A stretch of 64,000 nt of DNA from Xestospongia muta (taxonomy: Eukaryota > Porifera > Demospongiae > Haplosclerida > Petrosiidae), in NCBI GenBank assembly GCA_963693285.1, contig OY848919.1:11279461-11343460 (forward strand), given 5' to 3'. Positions 1 to 10,204 of the stretch are shown here, in pieces. The notes beneath the pieces were generated by a model. The model was not told where the DNA came from, ran no database searches, and saw only the letters and a list, made by a program, of their open reading frames with translations. The translations under genes and the position numbers were made by a program. Each line of letters starts with the position of its first letter. Position 1 is the stretch's first letter.

Positions 1-236
1 TAGTCATGAATTAAGAGTATCATGGATGGTAAGTGAGATGGTGTTGTTATCTCTATAGTTGTTAAAATCATACTCTGTTTCATAATGTTAATATTTTAAT
101 ACATTAATCATACATTGTTTACAAGTCTACAGCTATAACATAAGCTTCTTATAAAACTCGTGTACTGTCAGTCTACATTTTTTGTATTACATGCTTTTTT
201 CCATTTTTTCACTCATAATTTTCTCTTCTCCTCTAG

Positions 237-2395
237 TGTTCAGATTTAGTCAGTCTCTTAATTCCTCCAATCACAAACTATGAGATCACTCTCTCCTCCT
301 CTAATCCCTCACCTACAAGGATTAATGTATTAGCTAGCAGTAGTTGTAACTGTTCTTACTCCATAGATGTACCAGTAGAAGCCATGTCTTTATACAGTGT
401 TTCAGTATCAGCTAACAACAGTGTGGGCTCCAGTATAAACAACCCTGTGGTTACTGTGTGTAAGTTATAGTATACTTATGTACTGTCTGACTTAACTATA
501 TTACTTTTAACATGTTCTATTTAAAGTAATCATTGTTCATTAATGTTTCTGATGTATATTAAACTTAATAACTAGCATAATAACCACTATATTGTTAACT
601 CTCTATCTCTTTAATAGTTACTAGTGCAAATTTGACTACAACAACAGTTATTCAAACTGCCACATCAGCAGTGCTAGCGGTCAATATATCTTGGCAGTCT
701 TGTATTGGAAGTCAGGCAATGCTGCAACTTAATTACACACATAATACCCAGTCCAGAATAGAAACATTTTCTACCACTTTACCTACACAAATAACATACA
801 TTCCATTGACAAGTCTTGAAAGTGGAACCTCTTACAACTTGAGTGTGGACTTAGTGACTGATGGTATTACTGTAGGGTCTTTGACTGACAATAGTTTTAT
901 GACTGAAAGACTGGACAATATAGCACCTGCTGAATGCAGCAGTAAGTAAAATAGAACACTACATGAGCACAGCATTAATACACTATATAATACTTATATT
1001 AATATACAGAACTACATGTACATCTAATTATAATATTATTTTATTGCTAACATTATAGGTGTTGTGTCACAACAGACTATAACTGTGTTGACCATTGTAA
1101 CAACAACAATGATTATCACTCCAAGTATAGAACTAAATGACCCTCAAATAATATTATTACTGCTAATTTTATAGGTATTATGGCCGCTCAGTCACAGCAG
1201 GCTGTAACAGTATCAACCATCATAATGACAACAAATGTTATCACTCAAAGTATTGTGACCTCTCAATCACAGCAGGCTGCAACAATATCAACCGTCATAA
1301 TGACAACAAATGCTATCACTCCAAGTATTATGGCCTCTCAGTCACAGCAGGCTGTAACAGTATCAACCATCATAATGACAACAAATGTTATCACTCCAAG
1401 TATTGTGACCTCTCAATCACAGCAGGCTGCAACAATATCAACCGTCATAATGACATCAAATGCTATCACTTCAAGTAAAGAACTAAGTGACCCTCAAATA
1501 ATATTATTATTATTACTAATTTTATAGGTATTGTGGGTTCTAAGTCACAACAGGCTGTAACAGTATTGACCATTATCACTCCAAGTAAAGAACCAAATGT
1601 AGATTCTCAATGTAAGATTATGACTGTTATAATATTATACATCATTTGGTAGAGAGTATGAACAATGTACTTATTGAGTTATTATTCTTTTGTGTGTCAA
1701 TGTATAATAATAATGTATATAATGTACATGTATTGGAACTATATTTGTATATTATATTATTTACTTCTTCCATTATAGGTCCTAACATTGGTAACTCTAT
1801 CTTTTCTATGGGCATATTTGGAGTTATAGCCATCACTGTGGTCGTCAGTGCTATTGTTTTAATTGTATGTCTCTTCTGCATTAGTAAAACCTACCAAAAA
1901 AGACAACACTATCATGTTAAGAGCAAGACAACAGGACAATACACTAACACTATTGACTTTAACGGCTCAAACACTCACCTAGTACAAAGCAACGTCTTAA
2001 ATAATGCATCATTTCAGGTACAAGTCAACCAATCGTATGGTCAGTTTACAAATAATGAAGCCACGAATATACCAACAGAACATTATGTTCAACCACACAA
2101 TGAGCTCCCATTAATGACAACTAATCCGATATATACTGAGACACCCAACAACACAAGTCATCCTAAACCAGATGAGATCACAACAGATCCAGTATACTCG
2201 ACTTCTAATGAAAATGGTAATCCTGTTTACATTGAAGCAAGCCAAGGGATTCCTTCTCCACTTAATTCTCCACTACCCACGTCTACTACCACTGATAATT
2301 TGTCTTATTCTGAAACTTATATGGTGGTATTCGAGAGTCCTAACATTGAATCTCAAGGTTATATTACTCCAGTTCCAATATATGAGGAAATATGA
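237..2395 (+). CDS. FN3-domain single-pass receptor, 3' part (5' end outside window)
   Basis: I do not recognise a named orthologue. Inferred exons: 237-459, 618-941, 1059-1124, 1175-1474, 1528-1584, 1779-2395; phases agree at every junction. Exons 237-459 and 618-941 each encode a fibronectin-III-like beta domain (for example the LYSVSVSANNSVGSS pattern). The next three exons encode a Ser/Thr-rich stalk of 25-residue repeats. The last exon has a hydrophobic helix (about 22 residues, roughly 1800-1880) followed by a basic stop-transfer segment and a cytoplasmic tail of about 170 residues. The tail carries tyrosine motifs NPIYTE, DPVYST, NPVYIE, ETYMVV, GYITP and a C-terminal PIYEEI. Inferred role: surface adhesion or signalling receptor whose tail could be tyrosine-phosphorylated. 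An AATAAA-like signal (aataaag) lies near 2489. Upstream exons are outside the window. Confidence 0.75.
1175..1474 (+). repeat. Four tandem 75-bp coding repeats forming one exon
   Basis: The exon is exactly 300 nt, four units of 75 nt (25 codons) with core residues SQSQQAxTxSTxIMTTNxIT. Odd and even units differ in a regular way (VTVSTII versus ATISTVI), so the last step was probably duplication of a two-unit block. Shorter single-unit exons flank it (1059-1124 and 1528-1584). The introns 1125-1174 and 1475-1527 are themselves near-identical, which shows that exon-plus-intron units were duplicated as well. Confidence 0.9.
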
Positions 2396-2601
2396 ATCAG
2401 TCTAAATGAACACATTACATTAACCACAATTTCTTAACAATACACGACATACATGAACTGTGTGAATATAATTGAGAATCTGTTGTAATAAAGTTTTTCA
2501 TTCTTTTAACATAGCAAGTGTTCATACTAAGTTACTGAGATATCTTTAGTTAACAGACTAGCAGTGTAATATGTAGCTAATGTGTAGTGTTAAGCATAAT
2601 G

Positions 2602-4203
2602 TTATGGTTTAATAAAAAATGCTTTTAATTCCTCTTGAAATTGTTGTACCATTTCTTTATTTTTGTCAGCAACATTCTCTATTTCACAGTGGTTGAAGTC
2701 GTTTGCTATCTCTGGAGGACCACTGTGGTCATATAACTCTACTGCATATGGCTCTTCATCCCATTTTGCCTTACGCTTCTCTATATCCCAGTTCATCCAA
2801 GCTGTGTAACGCCATTCTGGAGTACGCATTGAGTATCCCATATAGGCCATTTTGTCTTTACTTGAACATCCATTATCATCCCATAATGCTGACATATTAT
2901 TAGGACATCGAGGATATTGAGAATATGCCACTGGTGTTTTATTCATTACTTTAGCTGCTTCATAAACATCCAAATCTGGATTATCAAACAAGGCAGCAAA
3001 ACTAGTACCCTCAATGTCTTCACCCGGACTAGGAGCACCTACCAGCTCAGAGATGGTACGATAAAGGTCAACCAATTCTACTAAAGCATAACTATGTTTG
3101 CCTATACTTGCTGGTTTCCATGGTGCTCGAATAATCAGAGGGACACGAACTGCTAATTCCCAGTTTGTCATTTTATGCCAAGAATCATGTTCTCCAAGTT
3201 GATAGCCATGATCAGCAAACAGCACAACTAGAGTATTATCAGCCATACCAATGTCATCAAGGGATTTCAATAGTTGTCCTATTTGTGAATCTACCCATGA
3301 AACTGAAGCATAATAAGCACGTCTGACTTCTTGTTGTATCTCAATAGGAAATGGATTAGGCATTGGTAGATATTTAGTACCATTGGAGTTCAAATAAACA
3401 CCTTGGTTATGAAATGCTATATCAGGGCTCCCAACAGGTCTAGTGCGATGAAGAACAGTAGGTATGTCATTTGGATCACCATACATATCCCAGTATCGTT
3501 TTGGCATCATCCAAGGATCATGGGGACGTCGGAAACCTGCAGCTACAAACCACGGACCTCCCTTTTGTTTGACATAACTCAATATTTCATTTGTGTGGTT
3601 TGCTAACTTCCAGTCATAGTGATAACTGTCTGGATAGTTCTTCTCATCAAGTGGACACCATGTATCAATTAGGGCAACAGAACCTTCTAAAGATTGATTG
3701 GGACAACGTGTCATTTCAAAGGGAAAGTATGGTTTATCCTGTGACCAAGATTTTGGCTCATCCCAATTTGGAGGTCTGTTAGGATGGTATGTCTTTCCAC
3801 CTCCTAGAGTAGTAAACCCATGATTTTTAAAATGTTCTGGTAAGGAAATCCAATCTGGTCCTGTAACACGGAAGTCACGATTTCCAAGACCAGCCCATAC
3901 CTGGGCAGTATCTGGTCTTCTTCCAGTCATAAAGCTATTTCTTGAAGGAATACAAAGTGCATGTTGACAGTAAGCTCTTTGGAAAACAAGACTTTCTTTA
4001 GCAAACTTGTCCAAATTTGGAGTATGCATGTGCTTTTGGCCATAAGCTTCAAACATCTCTGGCCTCAAGTCATCCACTGGTATGAACAAGACGTTTTTAG
4101 TTTCTTCTGAAATTGCCATAGTTGACAAAACCAGATATAGAACTGAGGTCAGTAAGCAGTTTGCCATCATGATAGAGGACTCTTGATAATGCTGATTCTG
4201 CAA
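2602..4203 (-). CDS. IDS-like: Iduronate-2-sulfatase-like enzyme, intronless
   Basis: A lysosomal sulfatase of the IDS branch, expected to remove the 2-O-sulfate from iduronate in heparan and dermatan sulfate. The single open frame of 533 residues compares with about 550 in human IDS. Family residues are all visible: the paired metal-binding Asp in PVDDLRPE, the formylglycine signature CIPSR followed by TGRRPD, GGGKTYH (catalytic Lys and His), RRPHDPW (His) and DHGYQLGEHDSWHK (metal Asp/His and the Lys). The first Met precedes an unusual hydrophilic stretch; Met12 or Met13 starts a good signal peptide (about 4170), so translation may begin there. It is head to head with a closely related copy at 4588-6144, with the last ~150 residues almost identical. 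The lack of introns in an intron-rich region suggests an ancestral retrocopy or an intron-free lineage; this is inference. Confidence 0.9.
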   Translation of the reverse strand: MQNQHYQESSIMMANCLLTSVLYLVLSTMAISEETKNVLFIPVDDLRPEMFEAYGQKHMHTPNLDKFAKESLVFQRAYCQHALCIPSRNSFMTGRRPDTAQVWAGLGNRDFRVTGPDWISLPEHFKNHGFTTLGGGKTYHPNRPPNWDEPKSWSQDKPYFPFEMTRCPNQSLEGSVALIDTWCPLDEKNYPDSYHYDWKLANHTNEILSYVKQKGGPWFVAAGFRRPHDPWMMPKRYWDMYGDPNDIPTVLHRTRPVGSPDIAFHNQGVYLNSNGTKYLPMPNPFPIEIQQEVRRAYYASVSWVDSQIGQLLKSLDDIGMADNTLVVLFADHGYQLGEHDSWHKMTNWELAVRVPLIIRAPWKPASIGKHSYALVELVDLYRTISELVGAPSPGEDIEGTSFAALFDNPDLDVYEAAKVMNKTPVAYSQYPRCPNNMSALWDDNGCSSKDKMAYMGYSMRTPEWRYTAWMNWDIEKRKAKWDEEPYAVELYDHSGPPEIANDFNHCEIENVADKNKEMVQQFQEELKAFFIKP

Positions 4204-4206
4204 TTA

Positions 4207-4306
4207 TAGCAGCCCCACCCTAATAATTGTTATGTCACTCACTATAATAATTCTGCTTGTTTCAACCACAACAATTTCAGATAAACCTATAAATGTCTTG
4301 TTTATA
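4207..4306 (+). pseudogene. Relic of a third sulfatase 5' end
   Basis: The stretch begins with the direct repeat agcagccccaccctaa, which is also found just upstream of the start at 4588. It continues with a decayed signal-peptide region and then a readable piece corresponding to KPxNVLFIP of the sulfatases before homology stops. Spacing from the repeat to the VLFIP block is nearly the same as in the functional gene (about 95 nt). The start codon and frame are lost. Confidence 0.6.
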
Positions 4307-4587
4307 CCCTAAACATAATTATAAAAAATCGTAGTACATATATATGGTAGAAAAGTTCACCTCAGTTATATTGGCTTATGGTTCAGCGAGTAACCCACAA
4401 CACTATGTACTAATATGATTAGTGCCCAATATTGTTTGAAGTCTGCTTGGTTGTTTTATTAATAATACGAACCTCAAGAATGTAGAGCTAATTTCAACAA
4501 TGTTTTATATTACTACTGTCATATGGGTGGAGCTATTAAAATGCAGATTCAGCACTACAACAGTCTATTAGCAGCCCCACCCTAACA

Positions 4588-6144
4588 ATGGCAATCATTC
4601 TGATACTTTATCTGGTTTTGCTAACTACAGTAATTGCTGAGAAACCTAAAAATGTATTGTTTATACCAGTTGATGATCTGAGGCCAGAGATGTTTGAAGC
4701 TTATAGTCAAAAGTACATACATACTCCAAACTTGGACAAGTTGGCAAGTGAAAGTCTTGTCTTCCAAAGAGCTTACTGTCAACACGCAGTGTGTATTCCT
4801 TCAAGAAATAGTTTTATGACTGGAAGAAGACCAGATACTACTCAAGTATGGATTGGTCTTGGAAACCATGACTTCCGTGTAACAGGACCTGATTGGATTT
4901 CCTTACCAGAACATTTTAAAAATCATGGATTTACTACTCTAGGAGGTGGAAAGACATATCATTCTGGAAGTCCTCCAAATTGGGATGAGCCAAAATCTTG
5001 GTCACAGGATAAACCATATTTTGCTTTTAAAGGAGCTAACTGTCCAAAACATGGTCTAAAAGCTGAAGTTTCTGGGATTGATACATGGTGTCCACTTGAT
5101 GAGAAGAACTATCCAGACAGTTATCACTATGACTGGAAGTTAGCCAACCACACAAATGAAACATTGAATTATGTCAAACAAAAAGGAGGTCCGTGGTTTG
5201 TAGCAGCAGGTTTCCGACGTCCCCATGTTCCCTGGATGATGCCAAAACGATACTGGGATATGTATAGTGATCCAAATGATATACCTACCGTTCTTCATCG
5301 CACTAGACCTGTCGGGAGCCCTGATATAGCATTTCATAACCAAGGTGTTTATTTGAACTCCAATGGTACTAAGTATCTACCAATGCCTAATCCATTTCCT
5401 ATTGAGATACAACAAGAAGTCAGACGTGCTTATTATGCTTCAGTTTCATGGGTAGATTCACAAATAGGAAGAGTACTTAAAAGCCTTGAAGACCTGGGTA
5501 TGGCTGATGATACACTAGTTGTGTTGTTTGGTGATCATGGCTATCAACTTGGAGAACATGACTCTTGGCATAAACAGACTAACTGGGAACTAGCTGCACG
5601 AATTCCTCTGATTATTCGAGCACCATGGAAACCAGCAAGTGTAGGCAAACATAGTTATGCTTTAGTAGAATCGGTTGACCTTTATCGTACCATCTCTGAC
5701 CTGGTAGGTGCTCCTAACCCAGGTGAAGACATTGAGGGTACTAGTTTTGCTCCCTTGTTTGATAATCCAGATTTAGATGTTTATGAAGCAGCTAAAGTAA
5801 TGAATAAAACACCAGTGGCATATTCTCAATATCCTCGATGTCCTAATAATATGTCAGCATTATGGGATGATAATGGATGCTCAAGTAAAGACAAAATGGC
5901 CTATATGGGATACTCAATGCGTACTCCAGAATGGCGTTACACAGCTTGGATGAACTGGGATATAGAGAAGCGTAAGGCCAAATGGGATGAAGAGCCATAT
6001 GCAGTAGAATTATATGACCATAGTGGTCCTCCAGAGATAGCAAATGACTTCAACCACTGTGAAATAGAGAATGTTGCTGACAAAAATAAAGAAATGGTAC
6101 AACAATTTCAAGAGGAATTAAAAGCATTTTTTGACAAGCCATAA
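4588..6144 (+). CDS. IDS-like: Iduronate-2-sulfatase-like enzyme, second intronless copy
   Basis: 518 residues starting with a clean signal peptide (hydrophobic residues 2-17, then AEKPKNVLF). All active-site elements of the family are present: VDDLRPE, CIPSR in the formylglycine signature, GGGKTYH, RRPHVPW and GDHGYQLGEHDSWHK. It differs from the 2602-4203 copy mainly in the middle third (substrate-side loops around GANCPKHGLKAE), while the C-terminal region is almost identical, which suggests gene conversion or recent duplication of that part. The 3' end (from about 6048) is the left boundary of the 19.7-kb tandem duplication, so its last 31 codons and 3' flank occur again at 25758. Confidence 0.92.
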   Translation: MAIILILYLVLLTTVIAEKPKNVLFIPVDDLRPEMFEAYSQKYIHTPNLDKLASESLVFQRAYCQHAVCIPSRNSFMTGRRPDTTQVWIGLGNHDFRVTGPDWISLPEHFKNHGFTTLGGGKTYHSGSPPNWDEPKSWSQDKPYFAFKGANCPKHGLKAEVSGIDTWCPLDEKNYPDSYHYDWKLANHTNETLNYVKQKGGPWFVAAGFRRPHVPWMMPKRYWDMYSDPNDIPTVLHRTRPVGSPDIAFHNQGVYLNSNGTKYLPMPNPFPIEIQQEVRRAYYASVSWVDSQIGRVLKSLEDLGMADDTLVVLFGDHGYQLGEHDSWHKQTNWELAARIPLIIRAPWKPASVGKHSYALVESVDLYRTISDLVGAPNPGEDIEGTSFAPLFDNPDLDVYEAAKVMNKTPVAYSQYPRCPNNMSALWDDNGCSSKDKMAYMGYSMRTPEWRYTAWMNWDIEKRKAKWDEEPYAVELYDHSGPPEIANDFNHCEIENVADKNKEMVQQFQEELKAFFDKP

Positions 6145-7417
6145 CATTGTTATAACTGTTGTGATGCTATTAGCTGATGCTGAACACATACAATCATCAT
6201 ATTGTATATGCTAGCTGTTAGTATTGTTTATGAGCTTTAAATTACTCTTACAAAATATTGACAAATAAATTTGTGATAGTACCAGACATATATGGTGACA
6301 GCAATCAATGTAATACACATTGACATGATAATAGTCTTACTTCTGGTTTACCTTGGATTATGTCCATAGAAGCCATGGTTCTTACTACAACAGGTCGTAT
6401 TGTGGCCACATTTTAATCAGTTGGCATATAGATTGGATGTTACAGGGACAACAGCCTCTGTTGGATTGTAGTTGATGCCAGAATGGGTATAATTGCTAAT
6501 AAACTATCTAAACGAAGGGGCTGGCATAGTTTAATTGAGTACATACACAAAATACAATTATAGTACTGAAATTCAATGTATAGCTATTTACTATAAGTTT
6601 TTTAGCACAGTCTTAAAATAGTGTGTTTTGCTACACATCATAAAGATTAATCAGCTATTTCAATAACCTATTAGTTTACATGGATGAATTACTATGGATC
6701 TAGTAAAAGATCTCACTGTATAAGTGTGTTGATATGACCAAGTAACAAGTTGTACAGTGAGTACTTTACATGATTTTTAGAATCCATAGTGTTACATCAA
6801 TGTAAGATATAAGTTAGTTGGTTAAAGAAATATAATATCATTTTAAATAATGATGGAAAGTAACTTCTATAACTCATAGCTGTTCTCTGTACTTACATAT
6901 AAATTGGTATCATGTTTATAAGTGCTAAGGCATGCGTATCAATAAAAAGACCATTACATAACCAGATGGGACACAGAAAAATGATTGTAACGTTGATGTT
7001 TACTATTGTACAAACAATCCGTACGTAGTCTAGCTAGCTAGACTAATAAATATATAGATTGAGAAGTTATTACAAGCGTATTCATGAGATGTTCATCAAT
7101 CGCTCACGTGAATTTTCAGCACGGCTTCAGTTTCATTAAACGAGAAGGTTAGGTATAAACTATTATATAAGTTCTTGTTTATTTTCATCTATCTACCCTT
7201 ACTTAAAGGTAATTCAATAGGAGTACAAGTACATTAAGAAGTCTAATACAGGTACATTAATGTATGAATCAATCCTTTGTTGACAGGAACTCTTTGCTTC
7301 AGAGTCACTAAACTCTTTGCAAACAACCATTCCTGGCTTGTCAAATGAAAGACGATTTGATGGTATTTTTTAATCTACATTTACTTCACTTAATTAAGAT
7401 AATATTGCTTTTTATAG
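6145..7417. other. Intergenic: sulfatase 3' flank and Ig-ISG12 gene promoter
   Basis: No open frame of note. A perfect short palindrome (gtctagctagctagac) sits near 7028. The region just before 7418 ends in ttttatag, a possible 3' splice site, so a 5'-UTR exon ending near 7361 is possible. The duplicate at 25855-27127 holds small indels up to about 26600 and then becomes identical. Confidence 0.5.
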
Positions 7418-9118
7418 ATGACACAAAGTGCTTATATTCTAGTGTTTATATTGGTATGTTTTGTGACATCCAATAATGGTGAAGGTAAGTAGGAACTGTG
7501 TTTATCTCCTATCTTAAATGACTGTGTTATTATATTTTTTGCCTTGTTGATTGTTGATTCCGTGAGTTATGTCAGGTTCACTTACTCCGGGAGTCTGGGT
7601 TTGGTTATTCAAATTTTAATACAATAGTACGGTGAAGCCATGAGCAAGAATTTACTATTTCAACTGAACTTACTTGGTTAGTTCAGTTGAAATAGTAAGA
7701 TTGCTTACTTATGGTTTAAATTTTGGCAATAATCTACAAATTAAAGATACTTCTCGGCTTCTAGTTGACTTTATACATTTTGACTTAGACTATAGGTTTG
7801 GCTCTGTGGTAACCTAGAATTGGGTTTATACATTGTATTGATAAAACTATATAAGACCTCAGTTGAAATGACAAAATATTTTAAGTACAGATATATAACA
7901 CACACAAACACATGTGTACCTATTCTCTCTCTCTCTTTTTTCTCAGTGACACTAACACAAAATGTTACAAATGATTCTAATAATACTATGGTGTGCCCTG
8001 GAACACCAGTTGTTTTCACATGTATATCAAACAAGACTGCATCTATTGTCTGGGTGAATGAACTTACTAATGAAACTAAAGTTATTAATTCCACTCACCC
8101 TAATGGAACATTGGGAAACTTCACTATACAAGTAACAAATCAGAATTTGGGTAACTTTTCCTCTAAAGCTACTATCAATGTTACTAACCACATCTGTTTG
8201 AGTTGTAGTGATGGAAGTATTAATAAATCTACAATCATTATTGTCATTTATGGTAAGATCATAATTATATAGACAAGTTAAATAAAAGCTAAGCTATCTG
8301 AAATTAATGTCCACATTCAAATTGACCTTAAGCTTATTGTTGTGTGTAATGGCCTGGTAGGTTGCAATTTGGATGCTCCTATAGCAATATGGTCTATTGC
8401 CATATTATATGAATCCTAACAAGTGTGCCTTTTGTTATATTATTTATTAACACTTGTAACATAATAATGTTGATTTAATTAGACAAAGCCTAGGATATGA
8501 CTGTAGTGAGGTTCACTGTACATACAAATCCTTTTCTTATTGTGAGGTAGGACATTCAGATACTTTGTTGTATATCTTGGTTGTATTGGCTAATACTATA
8601 ATGCTGGTATGACTAGTCAACTATTACAAATCATCTATTTGTTTGGTTGAAATTATTAGAGTAAATGGTGTATTAACTAACTATCTAATAGGGCAATAGA
8701 GACTGGTTGGTAAGTAGTGTCTTCTATTGTTATAAGAGATCAGTAGGGTTATTATTGGTATTATTATTTAAAAGAGGCATTAGTATAAAATTCTATTATA
8801 ATTCCAGAGAAGGATTACCTTAAGACTGCTGGAATCATTTTGGGTGCTGCACTGATAGGAGGAACTGTAATGATATTTACAGGACCTCTAATAGTGGGTG
8901 GTCTTGGTTTTACCAATGGAGGTATCGTAGGTGGATCTATAGGTTCATATATGATGTCTTTAATGGCTCCAACTGCTGCAGGCGGTATTGTGGCTACACT
9001 TCAATCAATTGGGGCAGCTGGATTGGGTGCTCTAGGAACAGCAACTTTGGGTGTCGTTGGAAGTTCTATTGGTGCTGGAATAGTTATCGTGACCGATACA
9101 TTGCTTAAATGTAATTGA
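7418..9118 (+). CDS. Secreted/membrane Ig-like domain fused to an ISG12 (IFI6/IFI27) domain, copy 1
   Basis: Exons inferred as 7418-7484, 7947-8252, 8808-9118; total 684 nt, 227 residues, with consistent phases and GT..AG ends. Exon 1 is a signal peptide (AYILVFILVCFV then TSNNGE). Exon 2 is one Ig-like domain: VFTC, then IVWVN (core Trp), and a late Cys pair in HICLSC, with many N-glycosylation sites (NVT, NDS, NKT, NET, NST, NGT, NFT). Exon 3 is a Gly/Ala-rich hydrophobic module with GFTNGGIVGGSIGSYMMS and VATLQSIGAAGLG, the signature of the ISG12/IFI6-IFI27 family (PF06140). Vertebrate members are small interferon-induced proteins of internal membranes without an Ig domain. Expected topology: glycosylated Ig domain outside or in the lumen, hydrophobic module in the membrane. 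Function is unknown; an immune or cell-death role would be guesswork. An identical gene lies at 27128-28828. Confidence 0.85.
7652..7698. other. Perfect 19-bp stem hairpin in intron 1 of the Ig-ISG12 gene
   Basis: Arms 7652-7670 and 7680-7698 are exact reverse complements around a 9-nt loop; pairing continues imperfectly outward for about 10 more bases on each side. The same hairpin is at 27362-27408. It may be a small RNA precursor or a foldback element; nothing in the sequence decides. Confidence 0.7.
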
Positions 9119-10204
9119 AATACCCCTTCTATACCGACTGAAATTATGACTTTAATGTGTAATTGGATTACTATTATTTTTCCTATATATATATATTGCG
9201 TTTTAACGTTGTACATGTAAGTCTTCATAATATCTTATGTTAAAAACTCATTGTACATCAAATTGTCTCGAAATTTTCTATTAGCTAATAACTTAATATA
9301 AATTGTTACCATCTTTAATATATAAGCGCTAAGTTATGTATCAATGAAAAGACCATTACATAACCAGATTACTATGCGACATGGTTCTGACTATAACTTA
9401 CTAAAGTTATGTGGGGGTGGTGAGCATCACATTTATGTGATCTTTAAGAAAAAATAAAGTTTGTCTTTTATTACAACTAAACAAATACATATGTCCATGA
9501 TACATGTATAATATAAGTTTAAATGCCCCATCTTTTTTGGTAAGTTATAACAACCTCTTTGTTACAACAAAGTTATTTATAGAGAGTCTAGACATATTTA
9601 AGTACAAGTACAAGAGGAAAACTGCTTAAGCTCTTCTTCAGGCACTTTGAAATGCTTCAACACTTTATTGTAGCATAAAATAAAATAGTTACCTTTATAT
9701 TCTTGAACTGAAACTCCAGCAGCTGACTGACCCAGTTCACTGGTCACTGCCTTCATATACATACATATATCATGTGTCACTTGATTTGTATCAAGGTCCA
9801 CTATGTAAAATATGCACTTTACATTCCAGTTTCACACATTGACACCTTGTCATGCCAAAGAATGACACATTTATTATAATAAAATTACAAATAATGTACT
9901 TCAAAGCAGAAGAGCTAGTGTTTGCAAGGGCTAATAGTACAATTTAGTTAAGCACAAGTACAAACACAAACACTTGTCCTTTATAATTTGAAAGCAATTC
10001 AAGCACTTCAAAAATGCTTTTTAAGCACAAGCGCTCCAGTGCTTAACATATGTCTGATAGAGACTAATGAAAGAATCAAAGCTCCATGGTTACTACACTA
10101 GTGTAATTGATCAAATTTCAAAGTCAAATCCAAATGGTATCTTCCCTTGGTAAAAAAAAATTTCCAAGTATAATAAATTACAAAAATATTTTAAATAGTT
10201 TAAT
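9119..10204. other. Intergenic, with one possible minus-strand exon (9693-9800)
   Basis: Between the Ig-ISG12 gene and the glycosyltransferase. A 108-nt minus-strand stretch at 9693-9800 is bounded by a plausible acceptor (acatag) and donor (gtaact) and reads DTNQVTHDICMYMKAVTSEL. I cannot link it to other exons or to a family. The rest shows only AT-rich sequence with a poly-A-signal-like aataaa near 9453. Confidence 0.3.

Noticed and set aside
1646..1778. N-terminal extension of the receptor's last exon
   Set aside because: A tatag acceptor at 1778 fits the phase of the upstream stalk exons; the extension is intron sequence.
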